From JAJPKR01 sp050746125 (GTDB lineage Bacteria > Acidobacteriota > Terriglobia > Terriglobales > SCQP01), in the NCBI GenBank assembly GCA_050746125.1, contig JBOGKX010000083.1, positions 1 to 64,000 on the forward strand: a stretch of DNA of 64,000 nt, in the 5' to 3' direction. Below are positions 8,341-16,676 of this stretch, one piece after another (positions within the stretch are counted from its first letter, which is position 1; each line of letters starts with the position of its first letter). A program made the position numbers and the translations under genes. Below the pieces are notes generated by a model. The model had not been told where the DNA came from and ran no database searches. It saw nothing but the letters and a program-made list of their open reading frames with translations.

Positions 8341-10567
8341 GGATGCCGAATTTGTCAAGCGGCTGCGCGAAACCTTCCGCCTGGAAGCGGAGGAGCACCT
8401 GCACGCGCTCAATGCAGCCGTTGGCGAGTTGCTGGTCGGCGTCAGCGAGGCCACGGCCCGCAAGCTGGTAGAGCGCGCCTTCCGCGAGGTGCACACCCTC
8501 AAAGGCGCGGCTGGCGCAGTCAATCTCCCCGCCGTCGCCGTGTTTTGCCGCGCACTCGAGAATGCGCTGGCGCAGCTCAAATCCGCGACCGGTCCGATCC
8601 CAACCGCTCATTTGCGCGCCCTCGACGATGCGGCCGTGCTGCTGGGCGATTGGATACCTGCGGCCTTGGCTGGCCAAGAGGCTGCGCCTGCGCAAGTCGA
8701 GGCGGTCGCCCGGGCGCTGGCCGGCGCCGATGGCGCGGCCCCGAGCCCCGCTGCGGCTTGCCGCGCTCAACCCGAGGGGTCGAATGTGCACGCCGAAACG
8801 AGTAACGCGAGCGGCGCGGTTCGCCTGCGTGCAGCCCAACTCAACCAACTGCTGCGCTATACGGAGGAGCTTCGCCTCCCCAAGCTCGCCGCCGCCCGGC
8901 GCGCGGCACAATTGCGCGAGCTCATCGGGTACCTCGAGGACTGGAGCCGGCAACGAAAGCGCCGCGCCGCCGATTTACGACATCTCCGCCGATTCGGCAC
9001 GGACGGTGGCGCCCCAGGCCCCGAAGTGCTGGCGCGGACGCTCGAGTTTCTAGATCGGACCGACGCCGCGGTGACCGAATTCAAAACTCTCACCCGCGAT
9101 TTGGCTCGCGCTGCCGAGGCCGATAGCCGCGTCCTGGCCGGCGCGGTCGAGGCACTGCACGAGGGGGTCAAAGGCATTCTCATGGCGCCCGTCGCTTCGC
9201 TCTTCGAGGGGTACCTCCGGCTGGTGCGCGACTTGGCAGGCCAAAGCGGAAAATCCGCCGAGCTGCGCCTCAGCGGCGCCGATTTCGAGGTAGACCGCCG
9301 CATTCTGCAGGAGCTCCGCACGCCGCTGATCCATTTGATCCGCAACGCGGTCGACCATGGGATCGAGGCACCCGCACGGCGCGAAGCTGCCGGCAAAGCG
9401 CCCGCCGGGACCATCAGCATCGCCGCGCGCGCGCTCGCCGACAGTCGCTTCGAGATCGCGATTGCCGATGATGGGGCCGGCCTCGAGCCGGCGCGCATTC
9501 GCGAGGCCGCGGTTCGCTCGGGTGGGTTCGCGCCTCAAGATATGGAAGCTCTCGAGCGGCAAGGCACGCTCGATCTAATCTTCGGGTCCGGCGTCACCAC
9601 CGCCGACGCCGTCACCGAGCTTTCCGGGCGAGGTCTCGGTTTAGCCATCGTCCGCGAACACGTCGAGCGTCTCGGCGGCACGATCACGGTTGCAAGCACT
9701 CCCGGCGCAGGAACAAGTTTCCGCCTCGAACTGCCGGCGACGCTATCCGCGTCTCGCGGTCTACAGGTGCACGCTGGCGGCGCCGCTTTCCTCATCCCCG
9801 TGGCGGCGATTGAGCGCGTTGTCCGCGTACCAGCCGCTGCCATCGCCACGGTCGAAAATCGCGAAACCTTGCTCTTCGCGGGGCGCGCGATTTCGCTCGT
9901 GCCGCTGGCGGCATTGCTCGGGCTCAAGCCCAGCGACCGCGCGCGAGAATCTTGGATTTACGCGGTGGTCGTCGCCGCCGGAGGAAGGTACCTAGCCTTG
10001 GAGGTCGATCAGATTGTAGCGGAGCAAGAGATGGTGTTGAAAATTCTCGGCCCGCGGATCGCCTCGCGCTTCGCCCTGCGCGGCGCCACCGCGCTCGACG
10101 ATCGTTCCGTGCTGCCGGTCCTCGGAGTTGCGGACCTGGTGCAAGCGGCATCGGAGCTTTCGGCGCGACCGCCGGCTGTTCCGGACGGGACGACGCAGCA
10201 AAAGCAACGCACGATTCTCGTCGTAGAGGATTCCATTACCGCCCGTTCGCTTTTGAAAAACATCTTGGAATCCGCTGGCTACCGGGTGAAGGTCGCGGCC
10301 GACGGCGGCGAGGCTTTTGCCCTGCTCAAGACGGAGCCGTTCGACCTGGTGGTGTCCGATATCGAGATGCCGCGCATGAACGGGCTCGAGCTGACCGCCA
10401 AGATTCGCGCCGATCGTGAGCTCAGCGACCTGCCCGTGGTGTTGATCACCGCCTTGGAGTCGCGCGAGGACCGGGAGCGCGGGATCGACGCGGGCGCCAG
10501 CGCCTATATCGTGAAGAGCAGCCTCGAGGACCGCAACCTACTCGAAACCGTGAGCAGCTTGCTTTAG
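8327..10567 (+). CDS. cheA: Hybrid chemotaxis histidine kinase CheA with C-terminal receiver
   Basis: The 746-residue CheA has an HPt domain with FREVHTLKGAAG (phosphorylated His56), a variable middle, and a dimerisation/HATPase region with LRTPLIHLIRNAVDHGIE and GRGLGLAIVREHVERLGG. A CheW-like P5 domain follows, then a fused receiver (about 628-746) with ILVVEDS, phospho-acceptor Asp678 in LVVSDIEMPRMNG and a conserved Lys in AYIVKS. No separate CheY is present, so the fused receiver may be a phosphate sink or an output. The ATG at 8327 overlaps the MCP end by 14 nt and follows GAGGA. The design is like WspE/FrzE-type kinases. Confidence 0.95.
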   Translation: MPSSEDAEFVKRLRETFRLEAEEHLHALNAAVGELLVGVSEATARKLVERAFREVHTLKGAAGAVNLPAVAVFCRALENALAQLKSATGPIPTAHLRALDDAAVLLGDWIPAALAGQEAAPAQVEAVARALAGADGAAPSPAAACRAQPEGSNVHAETSNASGAVRLRAAQLNQLLRYTEELRLPKLAAARRAAQLRELIGYLEDWSRQRKRRAADLRHLRRFGTDGGAPGPEVLARTLEFLDRTDAAVTEFKTLTRDLARAAEADSRVLAGAVEALHEGVKGILMAPVASLFEGYLRLVRDLAGQSGKSAELRLSGADFEVDRRILQELRTPLIHLIRNAVDHGIEAPARREAAGKAPAGTISIAARALADSRFEIAIADDGAGLEPARIREAAVRSGGFAPQDMEALERQGTLDLIFGSGVTTADAVTELSGRGLGLAIVREHVERLGGTITVASTPGAGTSFRLELPATLSASRGLQVHAGGAAFLIPVAAIERVVRVPAAAIATVENRETLLFAGRAISLVPLAALLGLKPSDRARESWIYAVVVAAGGRYLALEVDQIVAEQEMVLKILGPRIASRFALRGATALDDRSVLPVLGVADLVQAASELSARPPAVPDGTTQQKQRTILVVEDSITARSLLKNILESAGYRVKVAADGGEAFALLKTEPFDLVVSDIEMPRMNGLELTAKIRADRELSDLPVVLITALESREDRERGIDAGASAYIVKSSLEDRNLLETVSSLL

Positions 10568-10583
10568 AGGAGGGAATGAATTC

Positions 10584-11660
10584 TTGCTGGACGTATTGAT
10601 TGTCGAAGATTCGGCCGCGATTCGGGAGCTGCTGAGCCATATCATCGCCTCCGATCCTGATCTGCGCGTGGCCAGCGCCGTGGCCAGCGGCGAAGAAGCT
10701 CTTTCATCCCTAACGCGCCTGCGGCCCTCCGTCATCACCATGGATATCCATTTGCCCGGGATGGACGGGTTTGAATGCACGCGCCGCATCATGGAAACCC
10801 AGCCTACTCCGGTCGTGGTCGTCAGCGGCAGTGCGAGCGTAGATGAAACAGCATGGGCCTTCCGCGCCCTGGACGCCGGCGCATTGGCGGTCGTTCCTCG
10901 GCCGGTGGGCGTCCAACACCCTGAGTTTCACGCCATTAAAAGTCAACTGCTGACGACCATCAAGCTCATGGCGGAAGTTAAGGTCGTGCGCCGGTGGCAT
11001 GCAGCCAGAGACGGCAACAAGCCAGCCAGCCGTCCCAAGCGGCTCAGCCTACCCCCCGCCACTGGCCGCCCCGAGATCGTGGCCATGGGTGCTTCGACCG
11101 GCGGTCCGGCAGCCTTGCGCGCCATCCTCGCCGAACTGCCTGCCACCTTCCCTTTGCCTATCGTTGCGGTACAGCACATGACCCCCGGCTTCGTGGGCGG
11201 CTTTGCCGAGTGGTTAGGCGAATCTTGCTCGCTGCCCGTGCGCCTGGCAAGGCCGGGCGCGCAACTCGTTCCCGGCGTATTTATCGCGCCTGACGATCGC
11301 CATTTGCTGATCGAAAGCGGGCGGCGCCTCGAGTTGGCCGCCGGCCCGCTTTGCAACGGCGTCCGTCCTTCCATTGATGTTTTGTTCGGGTCGGTAGCGG
11401 CCGTGTACGGGGCGCGCGCGGTCGGGGTTTTGCTGACGGGCATGGGCCGCGACGGAGCGAAAGAGTTGCACGGACTGCGCAACTGCGGAGCGGTGACGAT
11501 CGCCCAGGACCGCGCCACCTCGATCGTCTACGGCATGCCCGCCGCCGCCGTGGAACTGGGCGCCGCCACCTACTCCCTCAATCCTGCGCAGATCGCAGCC
11601 CTATTGCCGGCCCTTGCCGCTGGTCAACCATTCCGACGCGAGGCAAAACTTTCGTCATGA
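10584..11660 (+). CDS. cheB: Chemoreceptor glutamate methylesterase CheB
   Basis: CheB removes receptor methyl esters and is activated by phosphorylation. The 358-residue protein has a receiver with Asp54 (VITMDIHLPGMDG) and, after a linker, the esterase with VAMGASTGGP (Ser172), VQHMTPGF (His199) and LLTGMGRDGA (Asp291), so the catalytic triad is complete. It starts with TTG at 10584, supported by AGAGGAGGGA 9 nt upstream. This is the only operon junction with a real gap (16 nt). Its stop overlaps the next start (ATGA). Together with CheR it shows that receptor adaptation is retained. Confidence 0.95.
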   Translation: MLDVLIVEDSAAIRELLSHIIASDPDLRVASAVASGEEALSSLTRLRPSVITMDIHLPGMDGFECTRRIMETQPTPVVVVSGSASVDETAWAFRALDAGALAVVPRPVGVQHPEFHAIKSQLLTTIKLMAEVKVVRRWHAARDGNKPASRPKRLSLPPATGRPEIVAMGASTGGPAALRAILAELPATFPLPIVAVQHMTPGFVGGFAEWLGESCSLPVRLARPGAQLVPGVFIAPDDRHLLIESGRRLELAAGPLCNGVRPSIDVLFGSVAAVYGARAVGVLLTGMGRDGAKELHGLRNCGAVTIAQDRATSIVYGMPAAAVELGAATYSLNPAQIAALLPALAAGQPFRREAKLSS

Positions 11661-13813
11661 CACTAGATTCCGCCCACATTCTAATCGCGGAGGACAGCGC
11701 CACCCAGGCTGCTGCCTTGCAGCAGTTGCTTTCTTCGGAGGGTTACGTCTGCCACGTCGCAGCCGAGGGACGTGCCGCCCTGGAAGCCGCCCGCCGCCAC
11801 AAGCCTACGCTCATCATCAGCGACATTGTGATGCCGGAGATGGACGGCTATGAACTTTGCCACACGGTGAAAAGCGATCCTAACCTCCGTGACGTACCCC
11901 TGATCCTGCTTACCGCCCTGCTCAGCCCGGAAGACGTCGTGCGGGGACTCGAAGCCGGGGCGGACAATTTCATTCGCAAACCGTTCGAAAGCGCCCATCT
12001 GCTTGCTCGCATCCGCCATATCCTCCTCAGCCGCCAAATCCGCGAAGAGAGCAAGTTCGGCGTCGAGATCGGGGTCGTGCTTGCCGGCAAGGAATATCGC
12101 ATCAGCGCCCACCGCCAGCAGATTCTGGACCTGCTCATCTCCACCTACGAAGACGCCGTGCGCGTGAACGCGGAATTGCTCGAGAGCCAAGCTCGCCTCT
12201 CCGAGCTCACGCAGCAGCTCGAGCAGCGCGTCCAGGAACGTACCGCGACCGCTCACGCCGAGGTCGCCGAGCGCATGCGAGTGGAGCAGTCCCTGCGGCA
12301 AGTCGCCTCGATTGTCGAATCCTCGGAAGACGCTATCTTCAGCACCGACGCAAGGGGCGCGATTCGAAGCTGGAACCCGGCCGCGGCCGTGCTCTTCGGC
12401 TACACGCGTAACGAGGTTTTGGGCCAGCCCGCGGATGGCTTGCTGCCGACGGACGCCCGCGACTTTGTCCGCCACTCCTTGGCACTTGCCCAGCGGGGCG
12501 ATGCGCAGAAAGTCGAGTGCGCGGTGCGGACGAAAGAGGGGAAACGGGTGGAGACGGCGATTACCGCATCGCCCATCCGCGATGCGGATGGCATGGTCGT
12601 CGGCATTTCAGCGATCATTCGAGATCTCACCGTGCGCCGCCGCCTGGAAGATCAGGTGCGGCAATCGCAGAAACTCGAGGCCATCGGCGCGCTCGCCGGC
12701 GGCATCGCCCATGACTTCAACAATCTTCTCAGCGTGATTCTCGGCTGCGGCGAGTTGGCTCTCCTTCAACCCAAAATTGACGACGGATTGCGCGCTCAGC
12801 TCACTCAGATCACCGAAGCAGGCCAGCGCGCCGCATCGGTAACCCGTCAACTGCTCGCCTTCAGCCGGCAACAAGTGCTCGATTCGCACGTTCTGGATGT
12901 GAACGGCGTTGTTAGCGGCTTGAGTAAGTTACTGCGCCGCCTTATCGGCGAAAACATCGAATTGTCGACCGAGCTCGAGCCCGACCTCTGGCGGGTCAAA
13001 GCCGATGCCACTCAGCTCGAGCAGGTCGTGATGAACTTGGCGATCAATGCCCGCGACGCGATGCCAAGTGGCGGCCGGCTGACGATCAGAACAAGTAATG
13101 CCTCGCTTCAGGATTCGCCGCCAGGGCTGATGCCCACTGCGGTTCATCCCGGTCCGTATGTTGTTGTGGAGGTCAGCGACTCGGGGGTGGGCATTAGTCC
13201 CGAAGTTCAGGCTCACATCTTCGAGCCCTTCTTCACGACTAAGCCAAAGGACAAGGGAACCGGATTGGGCCTCTCGACCGTTTACGGCGTGGTTCAGCAA
13301 AGCGGCGGCTCGATCAAAGTGACGAGCGAGGTCGGCCGGGGCACGAGATTCTCCATTTATCTGCCGCGCACGCTCGAAGTCGAGCCTCAAATGTCGGCTG
13401 CGCCGCAGCCTCCCTCCGATGTAGGGGGCGGCAAGACCGTCCTGGTGGTGGACGACTCCGAGCAACTGCGCGAGCTCGCTCGCGAGATACTCGAACGGGC
13501 TAACTACACCGTGCTCACTGCTTGCGATGGCGTGAATGCTCTTGCTAGGGCCAAAGAGCACCCAGCCGACATTCACTTGCTCGTCACGGATGTGATCATG
13601 CCGGGGATGTCCGGCATAGATTTGGCCCGTGCGCTGCAACCAGTGCGTCCCGAGACGCGCGTACTCTACCTCTCCGGGTATGGCGCCGATCTGCCCAATC
13701 GCCAGAAGTTTCCCGCGGACGGCGCGACGGTGCTCGAAAAGCCCTACTCGGCTGAACAACTATTACGCAAAGTGCGGGCAACCATTGATCGCGGGACTAG
13801 CGTCGCGCAATGA
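11657..13813 (+). CDS. Hybrid histidine kinase, REC-PAS-HisKA-HATPase-REC
   Basis: The 718-residue soluble kinase begins with a receiver (Asp56 in LIISDIVMPEMDG). A coiled-coil linker follows (about 160-215), then a PAS domain (about 213-330) and a HisKA domain with GALAGGIAHDFNNLL (His352). An HATPase with MNLAINARDAMPSGG and a C-terminal receiver (LLVTDVIMPGMSG) complete it. The N-terminal receiver suggests it takes phosphate from the CheA in the same operon, linking chemoreceptor input to a second kinase whose own output receiver has no DNA-binding domain. It has no membrane segment. The start ATG overlaps the cheB stop by 4 nt. Confidence 0.93.
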   Translation: MTLDSAHILIAEDSATQAAALQQLLSSEGYVCHVAAEGRAALEAARRHKPTLIISDIVMPEMDGYELCHTVKSDPNLRDVPLILLTALLSPEDVVRGLEAGADNFIRKPFESAHLLARIRHILLSRQIREESKFGVEIGVVLAGKEYRISAHRQQILDLLISTYEDAVRVNAELLESQARLSELTQQLEQRVQERTATAHAEVAERMRVEQSLRQVASIVESSEDAIFSTDARGAIRSWNPAAAVLFGYTRNEVLGQPADGLLPTDARDFVRHSLALAQRGDAQKVECAVRTKEGKRVETAITASPIRDADGMVVGISAIIRDLTVRRRLEDQVRQSQKLEAIGALAGGIAHDFNNLLSVILGCGELALLQPKIDDGLRAQLTQITEAGQRAASVTRQLLAFSRQQVLDSHVLDVNGVVSGLSKLLRRLIGENIELSTELEPDLWRVKADATQLEQVVMNLAINARDAMPSGGRLTIRTSNASLQDSPPGLMPTAVHPGPYVVVEVSDSGVGISPEVQAHIFEPFFTTKPKDKGTGLGLSTVYGVVQQSGGSIKVTSEVGRGTRFSIYLPRTLEVEPQMSAAPQPPSDVGGGKTVLVVDDSEQLRELAREILERANYTVLTACDGVNALARAKEHPADIHLLVTDVIMPGMSGIDLARALQPVRPETRVLYLSGYGADLPNRQKFPADGATVLEKPYSAEQLLRKVRATIDRGTSVAQ

Positions 13814-14307
13814 GCTCACCGGCCTCAATTCGGGAGGTCGAGCGTGCCGCGGCGCGGATACCTTTGGTTGTTTTTCGCCTCGAAACGCGCCACTATGCGC
13901 TGCAACTTCAGCTGGTCGAACGTGTATTGCCAATGATGGCGTTGACTCCGTTGCCTGGCGCTCCTGCAATCGTCCTGGGTGCGCTCATGCTCGAAGGACG
14001 CATCGTTCCGGTTCTCGATATGCGCGGCCGATTCGGCCTGCCGCGCCGGAGCCCCCAGCTTACCGATCGCCTCATCGTCGCAAATACCGGCCGGCGCGAT
14101 GTCGCTCTGGCAGTGGACGATGTCGTCGGCACGATCGAGCGTGCGCGAGCGGAGATCGTTCCCGCAGCCGCCGTGCTGCCTGGCCTGCAGCAGATCGAAG
14201 GCTTGGTCGGCTTCGCCGATGGATTACTGCTGATTCAGAATCTCCACCGCTTCCTCTCGCTGGAGGAGGATACCCAAATTGCGTCCGCCTTGGGTGCCGG
14301 GCGCTAG
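13810..14307 (+). CDS. cheW: CheW-like scaffold protein (second copy)
   Basis: The 165-residue CheW-fold protein has LVVFRLETRHYALQL, VLGALMLEGRIVPVLDMRGRFGL, a middle VALAVDDVVGTIE and a C-terminal LLLIQNLHRFLSLEE. It is shorter than the first CheW and lacks its N-terminal extension. The ATG at 13810 overlaps the hybrid-kinase stop by 4 nt, making it the last gene of the coupled operon. Two distinct CheWs in one operon are seen in Wsp and other alternative-function systems. Which receptor or kinase each one serves cannot be read from sequence. Confidence 0.9.
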   Translation: MSSPASIREVERAAARIPLVVFRLETRHYALQLQLVERVLPMMALTPLPGAPAIVLGALMLEGRIVPVLDMRGRFGLPRRSPQLTDRLIVANTGRRDVALAVDDVVGTIERARAEIVPAAAVLPGLQQIEGLVGFADGLLLIQNLHRFLSLEEDTQIASALGAGR

Positions 14308-14437
14308 GAGGATGTTGAAATCGAGGGCGGGGTGCGGGCTCGCGACCGTTGTTTTGAGGGGAACGGGTGTAGAGGGAGTCGGCGGGAGCGGCCGAGATGG
14401 GCCGCTTTCGCGGCATATTGCGAACGCGGAGCGCGGC

Positions 14438-14671
14438 TCAGGCCTGTTGGGGGCGCAGCTTCGAGATGCGGAGCAGGTTGTAGGCGGCGCAGCCGAACAC
14501 GAACGGCCAACCGACTTTATCCAGGCCGCGCAGCTTGATTTTGCGCAGGCCGCCGACGAGCTTGAGCCAGCCGAACCGCTTTTCCACCAACCAGCGCTTG
14601 CGCACGCTCAGCCGATAGCCGGCGTGCCGCGTGGCGCGGTGGTCAATGGCGCTGGCGCGATGGCGATCGTT
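14438..14671 (-). mobile_element. 3' remnant of an IS5/IS1182-type DDE transposase gene
   Basis: The frame reads NDRHRASAIDHRATRHAGY, VRKRWLVEKRFGWLK, RKIKLRGLDKVGW and AAYNLLRISKL. This is the C-terminal part of IS5/IS1182-like transposases, including the catalytic Glu of the DDE triad (in LVEKRFGW). The N-terminal two-thirds with both Asp residues is missing, so the element is dead. Upstream the frame is fused to an unrelated signal peptide (14672-14758). No terminal inverted repeats could be identified by eye. It lies 131 nt past the last chemosensory gene, on the opposite strand. Confidence 0.75.
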
Positions 14672-14758
14672 CTGGATGAGGAGGATATGCGGAGTGACTT
14701 CCAGCGACTGCGCTTGCAAGGCGACGCCACAGAGCAGCATAACGGCCAGAGTGCGCAT
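14672..14758 (-). pseudogene. Orphan signal-peptide segment fused in frame to the transposase tail
   Basis: The sequence encodes MRTLAVMLLCGVALQAQ (start near 14758; a second ATG is four codons upstream of the Arg), followed by SLEVTPH. It looks like a Sec signal peptide with cleavage after QA or AQ. It then runs directly into transposase sequence with no stop. The mature protein it once belonged to is unknown. It is on the same strand as the M1 peptidase stub 10 kb away, and M1 enzymes of this group are usually secreted, so it could be the other end of that gene. That link is only a hypothesis. Confidence 0.4.
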
Positions 14759-14887
14759 GCGAAGCAGCATACACCCGCAGATATTCGCAAGGAATGAGAC
14801 TTGGGTCTCGGGCGCGGTCACGCCGCCGGTCTAAAACGCTCTACCTGGGCGGCCGCGCCGCAACGTCGGAAATGGGAGTAAGGCAGG

Positions 14888-15589
14888 CTAGTTGATGCTT
14901 CTCCACTTGCGGGAGCCGCGCGGGGCGGCCAAGGCGATCAGGATCATGCCAGCGAGAAAGCCGCCGATATGGGCAAACCAGGCGACGCCGCCGCTGGCGG
15001 CATGGGCGAGGGCACTCGCGCCGCTGAGGAACTGGAGCAGGAACCAGGCCCCCAGAATGACCCAGGCGGGCAGCTCCCAGAAGGTGAAGAAAATGAGGAG
15101 AAAAATTAACGTGAGCACGCGGGCGCGGGGATAGCGGAGGAAGTAGGCACCCAGCACGCCGGCGATGGCACCGCTGGCGCCGATGGTGGGTACCAGGCTG
15201 TGCGGACTGGAGGCGACTTGCACCAATGCGGCGACCAGCCCGCAGACGAGGTAGAAAAGCAAGTAGCGTCCGTGGCCCAGCAGGTCCTCGACGTTATCGC
15301 CAAAGAGGTAGAGCATCCACATATTGCCGATCAGGTGCCACCAACCCGCATGCAAGAACACGCTGGTAAAGAACGGAACGATCACCACGCTCAGCGCGAT
15401 GGGCGTGCCATGCCATAGCAGGTTTACGCGGTACGGCACCAAGCCCAAGGTGGGAAAAACGACGCGGGCCAAATAGCGGCTGGGCAGCTGTATTTCGTAG
15501 AGAAAGACGATGACATTAAGGCCGATGAGGAGCCAGTTGATCCACGGGAAATGCCGCCGAGGGGCGTCGTCGCGGAGCGGGAAGAACAT
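14888..15589 (-). CDS. Rhomboid family intramembrane serine protease
   Basis: The 233-residue membrane protein has about six hydrophobic segments and the rhomboid catalytic dyad: GASGAIAG with Ser139, and WFAHIGGF with His207. The WWHLIGNMWML segment contributes the oxyanion-hole His/Asn. An N-terminal loop between TM1 and TM2 contains conserved-looking aromatic residues. Rhomboids cleave transmembrane substrates within the bilayer, and the substrate here is unknown. It starts 9 nt after the pfkB-family kinase stop, so the two are probably co-transcribed. Downstream are the IS remnant and noncoding sequence. Confidence 0.92.
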   Translation of the reverse strand: MFFPLRDDAPRRHFPWINWLLIGLNVIVFLYEIQLPSRYLARVVFPTLGLVPYRVNLLWHGTPIALSVVIVPFFTSVFLHAGWWHLIGNMWMLYLFGDNVEDLLGHGRYLLFYLVCGLVAALVQVASSPHSLVPTIGASGAIAGVLGAYFLRYPRARVLTLIFLLIFFTFWELPAWVILGAWFLLQFLSGASALAHAASGGVAWFAHIGGFLAGMILIALAAPRGSRKWRSIN

Positions 15590-15598
15590 GCGAGGGCT

Positions 15599-16558
15599 CT
15601 AGAGTGGAGCGCGAGCGCGGCGGCGGGCGGACTGGCGCAACGCAGCCACTTCGGCGGCGGCGGCGATGCGGCCACGGGCGCCGTGCGCGGTGCAATTGAG
15701 AGCGGCCAGGGCGGCGCCGAATTCGAGCGCTTCGGCCAGAGGCCAGCCGCGCAGCAGGCCAACCAGAAAGCCGCCATGGAGAACGTCGCCCGCACCTGTC
15801 GTGTCGCTAACGTTGACCTGGAATCCCGGTACGTAAGCGCGGCCTTGCGGCAGCAGGGAAGTGTCGGCCAGGGCCAGCGCGCCATCCGCGCCCAAGGTCA
15901 GGGCGGCAAAGGCGATTCCAAATTCTTGGCGCAGCCGGGCCAATGCCGGTTCGGGGGCGAGCGAGCCGAAGAGCTGGCGAGCGAAATTCTCGGAAGCGAT
16001 CAAGTAGTCGGTCGAGCGCAGGAGGCGCAGGGTGTGATGCCGCTGATGCTCATACAGATTGGCCAGGTCCACGGAGACGGGAACGCCGGCGGTGCGGGCC
16101 AACTCAGCGGCATGGGCGGCGGCATCGGCGTCATGCCCGTCGAGATGAAGGACGCGGCCGGAAGCGACCCAGGAGGCGTCAACCTCGCCCGCAGGCACGG
16201 CGAGCGCGGTGGGACGGTCGTAGAAGATGGTTCGCTCGCCGCTCGCCGCCTCGACGAAGATCCAGGCGCGTTGCGAATGTGTGCCCGACACTCGCCGCAG
16301 CCGCGAGGCATCGACGCCCTCGCGGGCGAGTTCGGCGATCTGGAACGCGCCTTCGTCGTCATCCCCCACCGAACCGCAAAACGAGGCGGTCAATCCAAAC
16401 CGCCGCACCACGACCGCCGCGCCCGCTACTTGTCCGCCAGGCAAAGTTCGCTCGCTGTCATAGCGGATTTTCTCGCCGGGGCCGGGGAATCGAGGCAGGG
16501 AAACGATGTGGTCGGTGGCGATCAAACCAAGGCCGACCAGATCGTAGCGCGGTGTCAT
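15599..16558 (-). CDS. PfkB family carbohydrate (ribokinase-like) kinase
   Basis: The 319-residue kinase has the ribokinase-fold N-terminus YDLVGLGLIATDHIV, the GG-containing substrate segment LPGGQVAGAA, and the C-terminal PfkB signature DTTGAGDVLHGGF (252-264). Asp258 is the expected catalytic base. It phosphorylates a sugar or nucleoside at the expense of ATP. The exact substrate cannot be assigned, although the neighbouring agarase-like protein fits sugar metabolism. It is cytoplasmic, of normal length, and is followed closely by the rhomboid gene on the same strand. Confidence 0.9.
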   Translation of the reverse strand: MTPRYDLVGLGLIATDHIVSLPRFPGPGEKIRYDSERTLPGGQVAGAAVVVRRFGLTASFCGSVGDDDEGAFQIAELAREGVDASRLRRVSGTHSQRAWIFVEAASGERTIFYDRPTALAVPAGEVDASWVASGRVLHLDGHDADAAAHAAELARTAGVPVSVDLANLYEHQRHHTLRLLRSTDYLIASENFARQLFGSLAPEPALARLRQEFGIAFAALTLGADGALALADTSLLPQGRAYVPGFQVNVSDTTGAGDVLHGGFLVGLLRGWPLAEALEFGAALAALNCTAHGARGRIAAAAEVAALRQSARRRARAPL

Positions 16559-16676
16559 TGCGGTGGCGTAGCAGGTGACGAGAGGTTCAGGCTAGCAAAT
16601 CGGCAAAAGGCATGCGCCGCCACATTATGTAAACCAACAATCCGCAGGCGCGGGCCGGCGGCGTGGATAAGTTGCG

